Source: Thorsellia kenyensis
GTDB taxonomy: Bacteria > Pseudomonadota > Gammaproteobacteria > Enterobacterales > Thorselliaceae
Reading direction: 5' to 3'
Assembly: GCF_042432445.1 (NCBI RefSeq)
Contig: NZ_JBHLXE010000108.1
Span: forward strand, 222,002-286,001
Length of the DNA: 64,000 bases
Shown in pieces: positions 45,554-55,021 of this stretch. Position 1 is the stretch's first letter; each line of letters begins with the position of its first letter. Both the position numbers and the translations under genes were made by a program. The notes beneath the pieces are model-generated. The model did not search any database and was not told the DNA's origin. It worked only from the letters and a program-made list of their open reading frames with translations.

Positions 45554-47617
45554 TTATGCTTTGGTTTTTTGTAAAAAATCACCCAAAGTAGGGTTATTTA
45601 TACGATTTGATTTAATGAATACAGGGGGGTGTCCAATCGGAGCTTTAACGCTCACAGTCTGTCCGCCTTCATAGGAGGTGTCTGACCAAATATGGATCCA
45701 AGACTGCCCTTTAGGTAAGTATACTGTGCGTTCATTTTGTTCCGCCGCATAAACCGGAGCAATCAATAAGTCCTCTCCATAAAGATATTGATCAAAAATA
45801 TCAAAAGTATTTTCATCTGTTTGATAGTGCATGACCAATGGACGTTGCAATGGAAGACCTTTATGATACGCTTCTTCTATTAGGGTTTTAACATAAGGCA
45901 CGAGCGCTACATGAAGCTGAGTCATTCTCGCAAAATGCGCATATGCTGTATCATCTTGCCAGAACTGGAAGTTATCTGCTGGTCGATTACACTCATGCGT
46001 TCTCATTACAGGGGTAAAAAGAGACATTTCAGCCCAGCGCATAAAGAGTTCTGGAGTTCTGACATTACCAAACAAGCTCGTATATCCACCGATATCACTA
46101 TGATGATAAGCATTACCTAATAATCCACTAGACAGCGCAGCAGGAATAACAGTAACCAGTCCATCATGTCTTGAGAAATCGACAGATTGATCGCCTCCCC
46201 AGAGTAATGGGCAATGTTTTTGTACGCCACTGTAACCAGCACGCATAAAAAATACTGCATCACCAGTTTTATCCTTAGCAGCTAAAGCATGCGCATTGAC
46301 TTCAGCCCAAAGTACAGGCCATTCATTGTGACGATGTTTAGGATCGCTGTTGTCTGAAAGTTTAAGATCGATAGGTAAATATTCACCAAAGTCAGCCATC
46401 CAGCCATTAATGCCAATATCCAGCATCTCTTTTTGGATGATGCGCTCAGAGAACCACTGTTTAGCTTCAGGGATAGTAAAGTCTACAACGCCACAGTAAA
46501 ACTCACCAAAGTCAACGTTATAATCGCTTCCATCCAACTGAGTTGCCATATATCCGAGTGCTTTACCTTCCTTATACATAGGTCCATCGATACACAAATA
46601 AGGATTAGTATAAGCTAGGAACTGAATATTTTTTTGATTGAGTTCACTTATCCATTCTTTAAGATTTGGATAGCGTTTTTCATTGGCTTGCCAATCCCAA
46701 AAAAGTCTCACACCAAAGCTAGTTTCACGGATACCACTCCAATCTTCACACCATAGAGCAGAAACTTGCACGCCTTTTTGTAATGCATCTTCTAATCTCT
46801 CCTCGGCATGTGCCCTGCCTTTTTTGAGGCCTAAGACTGCCCCTCCTATTATCCAATCAGGAAGTTTGGGCTGGCGTCCAAAGAAAAGAGATATAGACTC
46901 TACAATACCAGTAATAGTCTCATCAATAAACCAGACTAAGGAGCTTGGTATAGCCCAAAATTGTAGTTCGTGAAAGTCATCGTGTTGAAAGTCGAAATCG
47001 GCATATGCTGTAGTATTTGCATGGATTGCATAGACTTTATCTCGTGCTTTAGTTAATGATATAAACGTAGGTTGTGGGTAATTTGTATTGTAATAATCAC
47101 CACCTGCTTTATTTTCTACGTCAGAACGCCATGTGATATAGGTGCTCTTGTCACGTCCTACGCCCGGCTCTGATGTCCAAAATGGAAAATTGCGGCCTTT
47201 CAAATTGAAATATGACATTTGTTCACCACCGCCCCATACAGGAGCCATTTTATCAGTTGGTGTTCTTACCCAAAGGCGGTTGTATGCCTCATCATGGCTT
47301 TGTAGAGACATCTCAATTTTTTTATCAGACTCAACGGTAAACTTTATAGTAAGTATTGGGTTATTGATTGCTTTTTCTTGTTCATTTAAATAAAAATCAA
47401 TTGCAATAAGTTTTGATTCATTTGTTGTGATATGAAAAGCACTCAAACCAATGCGCGATTCTACATAATCTTTAATATTAAAGTTTCCACGGTACATATC
47501 CATAGTTTCATGGCCAACACCTGTAAAAAAAACAGGGGTTGAGGTTTGATGTTCAATCAATGCAGTGCCGTTATAAGAAACAGAGAATGCGTTATTTTGT
47601 TGGGTAAGTTGTAACAA
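45554..47617 (-). CDS. yihQ: Sulfoquinovosidase, glycoside hydrolase family 31
   Basis: Releases sulfoquinovose (SQ) from alpha-SQ glycosides such as SQ-glycerol. Similar to E. coli YihQ over its whole length. TTG 47617 is preferred (GAGGA at 7 bases; 687 residues); an ATG at 47665 without a ribosome binding site is the alternative. In 687-residue numbering the catalytic nucleophile is Asp409 (GWMADFGEYLP) and acid/base Asp476 (WGGDQSVDF). Sulfonate pocket residues are Lys265 (LGLKKG), Glu291 (CEDWSG), Arg304, Trp307 and Tyr512 (HHSDIGGYTS). This is the KERWY type, not the QQRWY set of E. coli YihQ (positions 262, 288, 301, 304, 508 there). No signal peptide, so it acts in the cytoplasm. Confidence 0.93.
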   Translation of the reverse strand: MLQLTQQNNAFSVSYNGTALIEHQTSTPVFFTGVGHETMDMYRGNFNIKDYVESRIGLSAFHITTNESKLIAIDFYLNEQEKAINNPILTIKFTVESDKKIEMSLQSHDEAYNRLWVRTPTDKMAPVWGGGEQMSYFNLKGRNFPFWTSEPGVGRDKSTYITWRSDVENKAGGDYYNTNYPQPTFISLTKARDKVYAIHANTTAYADFDFQHDDFHELQFWAIPSSLVWFIDETITGIVESISLFFGRQPKLPDWIIGGAVLGLKKGRAHAEERLEDALQKGVQVSALWCEDWSGIRETSFGVRLFWDWQANEKRYPNLKEWISELNQKNIQFLAYTNPYLCIDGPMYKEGKALGYMATQLDGSDYNVDFGEFYCGVVDFTIPEAKQWFSERIIQKEMLDIGINGWMADFGEYLPIDLKLSDNSDPKHRHNEWPVLWAEVNAHALAAKDKTGDAVFFMRAGYSGVQKHCPLLWGGDQSVDFSRHDGLVTVIPAALSSGLLGNAYHHSDIGGYTSLFGNVRTPELFMRWAEMSLFTPVMRTHECNRPADNFQFWQDDTAYAHFARMTQLHVALVPYVKTLIEEAYHKGLPLQRPLVMHYQTDENTFDIFDQYLYGEDLLIAPVYAAEQNERTVYLPKGQSWIHIWSDTSYEGGQTVSVKAPIGHPPVFIKSNRINNPTLGDFLQKTKA

Positions 47618-47685
47618 GGTCTTTTCCTCAGATTCGAAAATGCTCCTCCTGCAATAGGGGGGCATAATTTGTTATAAAATGTGCA

Positions 47686-48513
47686 TTAGTTTTGGGTTAG
47701 TCCTGCATCGATGATCATATTTTGGCCAGTAATTCCTCTGGCTTCATCCGATGCCATGAAGAGTGCAGCTCTTGCAATATCAGATGCGGTTAAACGATAT
47801 TTCAATGCTTGTAAATTGATAAATTCTTGATTAAGTTCTGGAGTTAACCAGAGTCTTGCTTGTCTTTCTGTGACAATTGCGCCAGGCACTATGCTATTAA
47901 CACGAATACCTTTATCGCCTAATTCTCTGGCCAGTGAGCGCGTCATACCGTTTATCGCGGCTTTAGAAGTCGTATATCCTATCATACCTGGACGTCCTCT
48001 CATCCAAGAAATTGAGCCCATGTTGATAATGACCCCTTTTGATTGCTGAGCCATTTTTTTAGCGACAGCTTGTGCGCAAAAAATATGATGCTTCAGATTC
48101 AGACCAAGGCAATTATCCCAATAATCTGGTTCTAACTCATCGAGAGTGTGTCTATCATCCTTACCTGCATTATTGATAAGTATATCAATAGCATGGTCAA
48201 AGTGCTGTTCAATTTTGGAGATAGTTTCTCTTAGAGCATCAATGTTTCGTAAGTCACAAGCATAGAAGGTAGGTTTGTTTTCACTAAAACTATTAATTAA
48301 ATTTGCTGCACTTTTTTCATCAACATCAATAAATGCAATGATGGAACCTTGTGCATGGAATGCTTTAACGAAGGCTTCACCAATGCCAGAGGCACCGCCA
48401 GTAATTAATACGTATTTTCCTTTTAAAGAGTGGTATTTGGTTAAACTGTAATCAATATCATCGTTCTTTAAAATGGCATCTAAATCAAAAGGGAGTGTGT
48501 CAGTTGTTTGCAT
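47686..48513 (-). CDS. Short-chain dehydrogenase, probable sulfoquinovose 1-dehydrogenase
   Basis: 275-residue SDR. Cofactor motif ITGGASGIGEAF (about residue 38), structural NNAG (INNAGKDD) and catalytic YxxxK in GYTTSKAAINGM with the upstream Ser (NMGSISW). An extended N-terminus of about 30 residues precedes the fold. In sulfo-ED pathways an SDR oxidises SQ to 6-deoxy-6-sulfogluconolactone with NAD+; the operon makes that the best role. AGGTGA precedes the ATG. The family alone would not fix the substrate. Confidence 0.82.
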   Translation of the reverse strand: MQTTDTLPFDLDAILKNDDIDYSLTKYHSLKGKYVLITGGASGIGEAFVKAFHAQGSIIAFIDVDEKSAANLINSFSENKPTFYACDLRNIDALRETISKIEQHFDHAIDILINNAGKDDRHTLDELEPDYWDNCLGLNLKHHIFCAQAVAKKMAQQSKGVIINMGSISWMRGRPGMIGYTTSKAAINGMTRSLARELGDKGIRVNSIVPGAIVTERQARLWLTPELNQEFINLQALKYRLTASDIARAALFMASDEARGITGQNMIIDAGLTQN

Positions 48514-48529
48514 AAATCACCTAAAAAAA

Positions 48530-48553
48530 ACATCACACGTTGTCGTGTGATGT
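48530..48553 (-). repeat. Intercistronic hairpin between aldehyde dehydrogenase and SDR genes
   Basis: ACATCACACG-TTGT-CGTGTGATGT, a 10-bp perfect stem. No T run, so an mRNA stability or processing element is more likely than a terminator. Confidence 0.55.
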
Positions 48554-48581
48554 ATCAAATCGTTATTATTTAATTATTAGA

Positions 48582-50045
48582 TTAAGCTATGCCCATGCAT
48601 AGGTATTTAATATCTAAGTATTCATCAATGCCATGTTGTGAACCTTCGCGTCCGAGGCCTGATTGTTTAACGCCACCAAATGGTGCTTCAGCGGTAGAGA
48701 TTAAACCGGTATTGATACCGACCATTCCATACTCTAATGCCTCACCGACCCTCCATGTTCTGCTGAGATCTTTTGTGTAGAAGTAACTCGCTAATCCAAA
48801 TTCAGTATTATTGGCTAATTTAATTACTTCCTCTTCACTGTTGAATCGCATGATAGGCGCAATAGGGCCAAAGATTTCTTCACATGAAACACGCATCGAG
48901 GTATTGACATCGACTAATATAGCAGGTGTCATAAAATGACCTGCAAGACCCTCTGGATGAGCTACTTCTCCACCACAGATAAGTTTTGCACCTTTAGAAA
49001 TTGCATCTTCAATAAATTGCAAGTTTTTATCAAGTGCTTTTTGATCGATAAATGGACCAATTTGAGTAGAGGCTTCTAACCCATTACCTAATTTAAGTGC
49101 TTTGACTTTATCAGTCAATTTTTGCACAAATACGTCGTACACACTATCATGAATATAAAAACGATTTGCACAGACACAAGTTTGACCATTATTACGGTAC
49201 TTAGAGATTAAAGCCCCTTCAACAGCAGCATCGATATCCGCATCTTCAAAAACGATGAAAGGAGCATTGCCGCCAAGTTCCATGGAGCTTTTTTGAATGT
49301 GTGATGCCCCTTGTGCCATCAGCATGGAACCGATAGGAGTTGAACCTGTGAAAGTCAGTTTTCTGACTATTGGGTTATGAGTCAGTTCATCTGCAATAGG
49401 CGCAGCATCTCCTGTGATGACATTAAAAACGCCAGCAGGGATCCCTGCTTGAAGAGCAAGCTCAGCTAATGCTAATGCAGAGAAAGGAGTTTGTGTCGCT
49501 GGTTTTAGAACCATAGTACATCCTGCAGCAAGTGCTGGACCTACTTTTCTTGTGATCATCGCTGCAGGAAAATTCCATGGAGTAATAGCAGCGCACACAC
49601 CAACACCTTGACGAATAGTAACTAAACGGCGATCGTTTGAAGGTGGGGCTATCACCTCTCCTTCAATTCTTCTCGCTTGTTCTGAAAACCACTCTAAAAA
49701 GCTAGCACTAAAGAGCACTTCCCCTTTGGCTTCATTTATCGGTTTACCTTGTTCAAGAGTCATAAGCTTCGCTAAATCTTCTTGGTTTTCGATAATTAAG
49801 TTATACCATTGGCGGAGTAAATTACTGCGTTCTTTAGTTGTTTTTGTTTTCCAAACATCAAATGCGGCTTTAGATGATACGATAGCTGCTTGTGTTTCAG
49901 CCTTGCCCATATTAGGAACTGAACCGATGACTTCAAGCGTTGCTGGATTAGTTACATCAATGCGTGCTTGATTGCTAGCATCCTGCCATTTTCCATCAAT
50001 TAGACATTGTTGTTTAAATAAAGAAGGGTTATTAAGAGTGATCAT
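48582..50045 (-). CDS. Aldehyde dehydrogenase (GabD-like), probable sulfolactaldehyde dehydrogenase
   Basis: 487 residues from ATG 50045 (AAAGGA at a good distance; the frame is open to 50090). Succinate-semialdehyde-dehydrogenase-like: PWNFPAAMITRKVGPALAAG, LTFTGSTPIG, catalytic Glu in MELGGNAPF and Cys in NNGQTCVCANR. In the sulfo-ED route an enzyme of this family oxidises 3-sulfolactaldehyde to 3-sulfolactate with NAD(P)+. Located between lactonase and SDR genes in the operon; role inferred from context. Confidence 0.84.
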   Translation of the reverse strand: MITLNNPSLFKQQCLIDGKWQDASNQARIDVTNPATLEVIGSVPNMGKAETQAAIVSSKAAFDVWKTKTTKERSNLLRQWYNLIIENQEDLAKLMTLEQGKPINEAKGEVLFSASFLEWFSEQARRIEGEVIAPPSNDRRLVTIRQGVGVCAAITPWNFPAAMITRKVGPALAAGCTMVLKPATQTPFSALALAELALQAGIPAGVFNVITGDAAPIADELTHNPIVRKLTFTGSTPIGSMLMAQGASHIQKSSMELGGNAPFIVFEDADIDAAVEGALISKYRNNGQTCVCANRFYIHDSVYDVFVQKLTDKVKALKLGNGLEASTQIGPFIDQKALDKNLQFIEDAISKGAKLICGGEVAHPEGLAGHFMTPAILVDVNTSMRVSCEEIFGPIAPIMRFNSEEEVIKLANNTEFGLASYFYTKDLSRTWRVGEALEYGMVGINTGLISTAEAPFGGVKQSGLGREGSQHGIDEYLDIKYLCMGIA

Positions 50046-50116
50046 ATTTTTTCCTTTAAAGTGAAAAGAATCATTTAATTTAAGCATCATTTAAATAATG
50101 ACACACAATAAAAAAG

Positions 50117-51001
50117 TTATAACTTAAAAGTACAACGATAGTCTAAGCAACCCTTAACAGGTACTTTCATGCTAAACAACTTTCCAGAATCTGGAAATTG
50201 CAAGAGTTCTTCTTGACTGCGGCCAATACTTGCAGAAGTTACATATAAAATATCTAGATTTTCACCACCAAATGCACACATAGTAGGACATTTAACATCG
50301 ATAGGGTAAGTTGCAACAATTTCACCAGCAGGTGAAACTCTGATAATAGCGTTCCCCTCAAAAAGAGCAGACCAATAATAGCCTTCGCTATCCACCGCCG
50401 CACCATCAGGTCGACCAGTCCCATAGATTTCACGAGGCATAGATAGGAATGTTTCCCCCTCATCAATAGTGCCCTCTTCTAGATTAAACGCGTGACGATA
50501 GATGGTAAATCTTGGAGTATCAGAGTGGTAAAGGTATTGGTTATCAGGGCTAAATGCAACACCATTAGAAGTAAGAAGACCGGATTTAAATTGGGTTAAC
50601 TGCTTACCATCAAAGCAATAGAATGCAGCAACACTTTGGCTTTTATCTTCATCTACAGTTCCTAACCAAAAGCGACCTTTTGCATCAGCACGACCATCAT
50701 TGAATCGTGTGATGCTGTTATCTGTAGGGTTGTCGGCTAATTTTTTTATTGGCTTTGCCTGAGCATCTAAATACCATATGCCACTTCTCATACCGGCAAT
50801 AAATCCACCTTGCTCATGAAGCGCAAAACAACCTACATGTTCGTGGGTTGCATACACTGTATGAGTGTTGTCTAACGTATTATAGGCATGTATTGCTGGC
50901 GCTGTGATATCAACCCAATATAGGATCTGCGTTCTTTCGTCATAGCGAGGGCATTCACCTAATTGTGCTTTGTGTGGTAGTAAAGGGGTAAAGGTTGTCA
51001 T
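50117..51001 (-). CDS. SMP-30/gluconolactonase family protein, probable sulfogluconolactonase
   Basis: 294-residue six-bladed propeller lactonase. LGECPRYDERTQILYWVDI, FNDGRADAKGRFWLGT, NGVAFSPDNQYLYHSD and GRPDGAAVDSEGYYWSALF carry the metal ligands (Glu, Asn, Asn, Asp). Expected to hydrolyse 6-deoxy-6-sulfogluconolactone to sulfogluconate. Only 14 bases from the epimerase gene. Confidence 0.86.
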   Translation of the reverse strand: MTTFTPLLPHKAQLGECPRYDERTQILYWVDITAPAIHAYNTLDNTHTVYATHEHVGCFALHEQGGFIAGMRSGIWYLDAQAKPIKKLADNPTDNSITRFNDGRADAKGRFWLGTVDEDKSQSVAAFYCFDGKQLTQFKSGLLTSNGVAFSPDNQYLYHSDTPRFTIYRHAFNLEEGTIDEGETFLSMPREIYGTGRPDGAAVDSEGYYWSALFEGNAIIRVSPAGEIVATYPIDVKCPTMCAFGGENLDILYVTSASIGRSQEELLQFPDSGKLFSMKVPVKGCLDYRCTFKL

Positions 51002-51015
51002 AGTGTGGTTATCTC

Positions 51016-51948
51016 TTAATTGTTTGCCGCTAATTTAGAACTTTCTAGCGAATCAATTTTAATTATACAAGTAACATTCATAGAACAATTTGGTGCTAAT
51101 GTTTCTATTCCATGGCTTTTCGGATCATTGGTGTTGATTGCCGCATTGCGATGAGTTACTGGCTCTATAGCAATAAAAGTACCTGTAGGCGGTGTAAAAA
51201 TCACTAGATGGTTTAACGCCTTAGATGCATAAATATCAATTTGACGATTAAATTCAGGCTGCTTCAAAGAAAAATACCCTTCAAATCCACTTAAGCAATT
51301 GTCTAACTTGGGTGTTTCACCCAGTGGTTGAAAAAGTTCTTTAAGTAGTGAAGAGTCTATTTCAATCGACTGGCTTGGCAGCATATTATCATCATTTTGC
51401 CAAAGATTTTTTGCAATAAATTCACAGTGTGTTTGCGCTGATCTTTTAAAAAAAGGATGCCACCCTAAACCGCAAGGCATAGTCTTGGCGTCTTGATTTT
51501 CAACCGTAAGGCTGAGGTGTAATTCATTATTTATGAGTTTAAATTGTTGATCGACTTTGAAAGCGAAAGGCCAATCTCCCTCACTCTTTGGCTTATGAGA
51601 TAAGGTTAATGTAGCTTCATCCTCTTTAACTTCACTAATATTCCACTCTGACTGCCATCCAAGTCCATGAAGCGCATGTGGACTGTCGCCAAAATTTTTC
51701 CTAAGCGTGTATTCTTCATCTTCCCACTTGAACTTTCCATTTGCTATTCGGTTAGAAAAAGGAACAAGAGGATAGCAAGCGGTTAATCTTACTGTTGGGT
51801 CTTTAAAAAAAGTTTCTTCATCGACTTCTCTAAATACCTGCTGCCCTAAATATTCAAATGACAAGATAGCACCTCCTAACTTAGGAAGTAACCTTAATTC
51901 ACTGTCTTTATTTTTTAAGCTAATAATGTCGTTGTTGGATTTAGTCAT
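51016..51948 (-). CDS. Aldose 1-epimerase family protein, probable SQ mutarotase
   Basis: 310 residues of the galactose-mutarotase fold: PFSNRIANGKF, HALHGLGWQSEW (catalytic His), GLGWHPFFKR and the catalytic Glu region AIEPVTHRNAAINT. YihQ releases the alpha anomer while a sugar dehydrogenase may prefer the beta anomer, so a mutarotase in the operon makes sense. The E. coli SQ locus also encodes a mutarotase (YihR). Substrate inferred. Confidence 0.83.
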   Translation of the reverse strand: MTKSNNDIISLKNKDSELRLLPKLGGAILSFEYLGQQVFREVDEETFFKDPTVRLTACYPLVPFSNRIANGKFKWEDEEYTLRKNFGDSPHALHGLGWQSEWNISEVKEDEATLTLSHKPKSEGDWPFAFKVDQQFKLINNELHLSLTVENQDAKTMPCGLGWHPFFKRSAQTHCEFIAKNLWQNDDNMLPSQSIEIDSSLLKELFQPLGETPKLDNCLSGFEGYFSLKQPEFNRQIDIYASKALNHLVIFTPPTGTFIAIEPVTHRNAAINTNDPKSHGIETLAPNCSMNVTCIIKIDSLESSKLAANN

Positions 51949-51962
51949 GGTTATAATCAGTG

Positions 51963-51987
51963 CGCAAGTAGGTTTGTCCTACTTGCG
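51963..51987 (-). repeat. Intercistronic hairpin between aldolase and epimerase genes
   Basis: CGCAAGTAGG / CCTACTTGCG, a 10-bp perfect stem with a 5-base loop in an 83-base gap within the operon. Confidence 0.55.
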
Positions 51988-52031
51988 TCATTTAAGGGTT
52001 AATTACTTGCAGTTAAAGTATAACATATGCG

Positions 52032-52859
52032 TTAATAGGCACTTTTTTCTTGAGATTGCGTCACTTGTAGCGTTGAAGTACCAAAGGTTTGAGCGGCTTG
52101 TTTTGCACTATTCATCAGTAATGCTAAATCAGATGCAATAGCTACAAAATCATATCCATAACTTTGGTAAGTTTTGATCATTTCACTATCTGCGCCAACT
52201 ATACCACATGGGATATTCATTTTTTTGCAACGAGCAGCTGCCTCTTTGAGGGCATCTTGAACAGGTTGAGCGCCTATTTGTCCAGGATAGCCCATTGTTG
52301 TGGAGAGATCTCCAGGTCCAACGAAAATAGCGTCCACGCCATCAACAGAGGCGATATCTTCAAGTTGTGCTAATGCTTCTGGCGTTTCGATTTGTAGAAT
52401 GATCGTTAGAGGTTTATGTGCATCTTTTAAAAAGTTTGGGAATGTGCCAAAACGGCTACCACGATGCATTGCAGCAACACCTCTGACCCCGTTTGGCGGA
52501 TAACGAGTATAGGAAACAGCGGCTTCAGCTTCCTCTTTATTCTGGATGAAAGGAAACATGACGGTTTGTGCCCCAGCGTCTAATACGCGTTTGACTAAAA
52601 CCATTTCACTCCATGGTAGACGAACTACAGGAGAACCTTGTGTTCCACTTAACGCATGAAGCATACCTACCATATCAGGTACATCCATAGGAGAATGTTC
52701 CATATCAACGACTAAAAACTCAAAACCTGCCGTTGCCATCAGTTCAGAAATTATTGGATTAGCAGTCATTAACCAAGATCCAATCAGAGGAATTTGACGT
52801 TTTTGTGCTAATTCGATTCTAGCTTTAAAAGGAATTTGTGAAATAAGTTGTGTTGTCAT
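52032..52859 (-). CDS. HpcH/HpaI-family aldolase, probable KDSG aldolase
   Basis: 275 residues; class II pyruvate aldolase fold: FLVVDMEHSPMDVPDM, RLPWSEMVLVKRVLDAGAQ, ILQIETPEALAQLEDIA (metal Glu) and DAIFVGPGDLSTTMG (metal Asp). Expected to split 2-keto-3,6-dideoxy-6-sulfogluconate into pyruvate and 3-sulfolactaldehyde. It follows the dehydratase gene by 17 bases. The family also cleaves 2-keto-3-deoxyglucarate and related acids, so the assignment rests on the operon. Confidence 0.85.
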   Translation of the reverse strand: MTTQLISQIPFKARIELAQKRQIPLIGSWLMTANPIISELMATAGFEFLVVDMEHSPMDVPDMVGMLHALSGTQGSPVVRLPWSEMVLVKRVLDAGAQTVMFPFIQNKEEAEAAVSYTRYPPNGVRGVAAMHRGSRFGTFPNFLKDAHKPLTIILQIETPEALAQLEDIASVDGVDAIFVGPGDLSTTMGYPGQIGAQPVQDALKEAAARCKKMNIPCGIVGADSEMIKTYQSYGYDFVAIASDLALLMNSAKQAAQTFGTSTLQVTQSQEKSAY

Positions 52860-52876
52860 AGTTTGCTCGTCATTAA

Positions 52877-54625
52877 TTAAAAAATATCAGGTTCGCTGAT
52901 GTCACCTTCAGCGCTTAAGAAATCGAAATCACATCCAAGATTGGCTTGGGTCACATGTTGTTGGTAGAGCGCTTGATAAGAGCGAGTTGCTCTTGGTTTA
53001 ACTGGTTTCCATTGGCTTTTTCTTTCAGCAAGGGTCTTGTCATCCACTTTCATGTTGAGTGTGCCTGCATCAATATCGACCTCAATAAGATCTCCATTCT
53101 GGACTAATGCTAATGGACCACCAATTGCAGCCTCTGGAGCGACATGAAGAATACAGCTACCATAGTGTGTTCCACTCATTCGACAATCTGTAATTCTTAT
53201 CATATCGGTGACACCTTGCTGGAGTAATTTTTTAGGGATAGGTAAATTCCCCCACTCAGGCATACCCGGTGCTCCGACGGGACCTGCATTTCTTAAAATA
53301 AGAACAGTATCAGCCGTCACCTCTAAATTTGGATCATCTATCATAGCAGATAGAGTCGCATGATCGTCAAAGACCAAGGCCGGACCGGTATGCTTACGAA
53401 GATGCGGCTGAGCTGAACTCGATTTCATAACTGCGCCATCTGGGCATAAGTTGCCTTTTAATAGAGTTAATGTAGAGCCCTTATCTAAAGTAATAACTGG
53501 ATTTGTTAATGGTCTAATAATTTCGTTATCTAAAATTTTTGCTTTAGCAATTTCCTCACCTAAAGTTCTTCCTAGGACATGCTCGGTGTCTAGATTAACA
53601 AATTCAGTTAAATTCTTCATTAAACCGTAAAGTCCGCCCGCAAAGTGGAAATCTTCCATTAAGGCGTTCCCCGCAGGAAAAATATTTGCTAGCACAGGAA
53701 TTTTTTTCGCTATTTCTGCTATTTCTTCCAAGGTTAATCTAATTTTTAGGCGATTAGCCATTGCAATAATATGGATAGCCGCATTAGTTGAGCCACCTAA
53801 TGCAAGATAGGCGACAATGGCATTCTTAAAGTTTTCTTTGGTGATATACGTTGAAGGGCGTTTGTCTTGCCATACGGCATTAATTATTTCAACACCACAT
53901 TGTGTGGCTAATCTGACATGATTTGCATCTGCTGCAGGGATAGTACATCCACCTGGAATTGTAACTCCTAGAATATCAGCGATTGAGGTCATGGTAGAGG
54001 CAGTCCCCATAGTATTGCACGTCCCTATTGAACGTGTCATTGCACTTTCAAGTTCGACCCAATCATGTTCTGTGATGGCGCCTAATCGTAATTCATCCCA
54101 ATATTTTTTTGTATGTGTACCTGCCCCGGTTTTTTGTCCTCTCCATTGTCCATTAGACATGGGGCCTGCGGGGCAGAAAATGATTGGTAAATCGACACTA
54201 AAAGCACCCATTAATAAACCAGGGGTAGACTTATCACATCCACCTAAGAGCACAGCGCCATCGACAGGATGTGAGCGAAGTAATTCTTCTACTTCCATGG
54301 CTAGAAAGTTTCTATACAGCATCGTTGTCGGTTTAACCATGACTTCACCGACAGATAAAGCCGGTAGTTCAACAGGAAACCCTCCAGCTTGCCAGATACC
54401 GCGTTTAACTTCTTCAGCGCGTTGACGAAGATGAGAATGGCAAGGAGATAGGTCACTCCAAGTATTGATGATGGCTATAACGGGTTTATTCATAAAATCT
54501 TCACGGCGCCAGCCAATTTGTGCTAAACGCTGGCGATGAGCAAATGCTCTTATAGTGTGAGGTTTAAACCAACGCTGGCTTCTTAATTCATCAAGAGTCA
54601 CTTTGGGTGTGTTTTTCACTGACAT
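52877..54625 (-). CDS. IlvD/Edd-family dehydratase, probable sulfogluconate dehydratase
   Basis: Iron-sulfur sugar-acid dehydratase, 582 residues. Cluster cysteines in NTWSDLSPCHSHL, GGCDKSTPGLL and GTCNTMGTASTMT, and conserved RITDCRMSGTHYGSC near the C-terminus. Closest in character to the arabinonate/xylonate type dehydratases of the family. Expected to convert 6-deoxy-6-sulfogluconate to KDSG. First gene of the operon; its upstream region carries the AGCGCT operator. Confidence 0.86.
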   Translation of the reverse strand: MSVKNTPKVTLDELRSQRWFKPHTIRAFAHRQRLAQIGWRREDFMNKPVIAIINTWSDLSPCHSHLRQRAEEVKRGIWQAGGFPVELPALSVGEVMVKPTTMLYRNFLAMEVEELLRSHPVDGAVLLGGCDKSTPGLLMGAFSVDLPIIFCPAGPMSNGQWRGQKTGAGTHTKKYWDELRLGAITEHDWVELESAMTRSIGTCNTMGTASTMTSIADILGVTIPGGCTIPAADANHVRLATQCGVEIINAVWQDKRPSTYITKENFKNAIVAYLALGGSTNAAIHIIAMANRLKIRLTLEEIAEIAKKIPVLANIFPAGNALMEDFHFAGGLYGLMKNLTEFVNLDTEHVLGRTLGEEIAKAKILDNEIIRPLTNPVITLDKGSTLTLLKGNLCPDGAVMKSSSAQPHLRKHTGPALVFDDHATLSAMIDDPNLEVTADTVLILRNAGPVGAPGMPEWGNLPIPKKLLQQGVTDMIRITDCRMSGTHYGSCILHVAPEAAIGGPLALVQNGDLIEVDIDAGTLNMKVDDKTLAERKSQWKPVKPRATRSYQALYQQHVTQANLGCDFDFLSAEGDISEPDIF

Positions 54626-54709
54626 TGTTTTTCCTAATCATCTAATATTGGGTTATGGAATGCCTATAGTACGAATAATGACAATCCTTTTTAAATAGGG
54701 TATATTTTA

Positions 54710-54727
54710 TATCGTAGCGCTGCGAAA
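54710..54727. promoter_or_regulatory. Operator-like dyad upstream of the SQ catabolic operon
   Basis: TATCGTAGC-GCTGCGAAA: two 9-base arms around AGC|GCT with 7 of 9 symmetric matches, the form of a LacI/GntR-family operator. It lies about 85 bases upstream of the dehydratase start in the divergent gap to the regulator gene. The core TCGTAGCGCT is repeated upstream of the TRAP operon. Confidence 0.7.
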
Positions 54728-55021
54728 TGATAACGCTCAAACTGTTCCAAAGCAAGTAAAAATGCTGTTTCTTGCGCATAATTATCATTCACGTTTGGAT
54801 AGTGTGAAGTGTGGCTCATATCTCTAAGTTTTTAAAATCATAGAAGTTTAAATAGGAAGCTCTTGCATTATTGAGATTAAAAAGATTTCTTTTATGATAT
54901 GACCCACAATTTTGATTTGTAGTTATTGTCTTTCATAGTAATTTAAACAAAAATAGCTGGCTAAGAACGCAAATGTGCAATATTGTTTTTTTTGTTGCGT
55001 AAATAATAATTTAAGGAAGAA

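Noticed and set aside
44777..54625. Reading the operon as ordinary gluconate/glucose Entner-Doudoroff or as the E. coli sulfo-EMP route
   Set aside because: A glycosidase with the full YihQ catalytic and sulfonate-pocket residues and a TauE/SafE exporter point to a sulfosugar; no kinase, isomerase or DeoC/LacD-type aldolase of sulfo-EMP is present.
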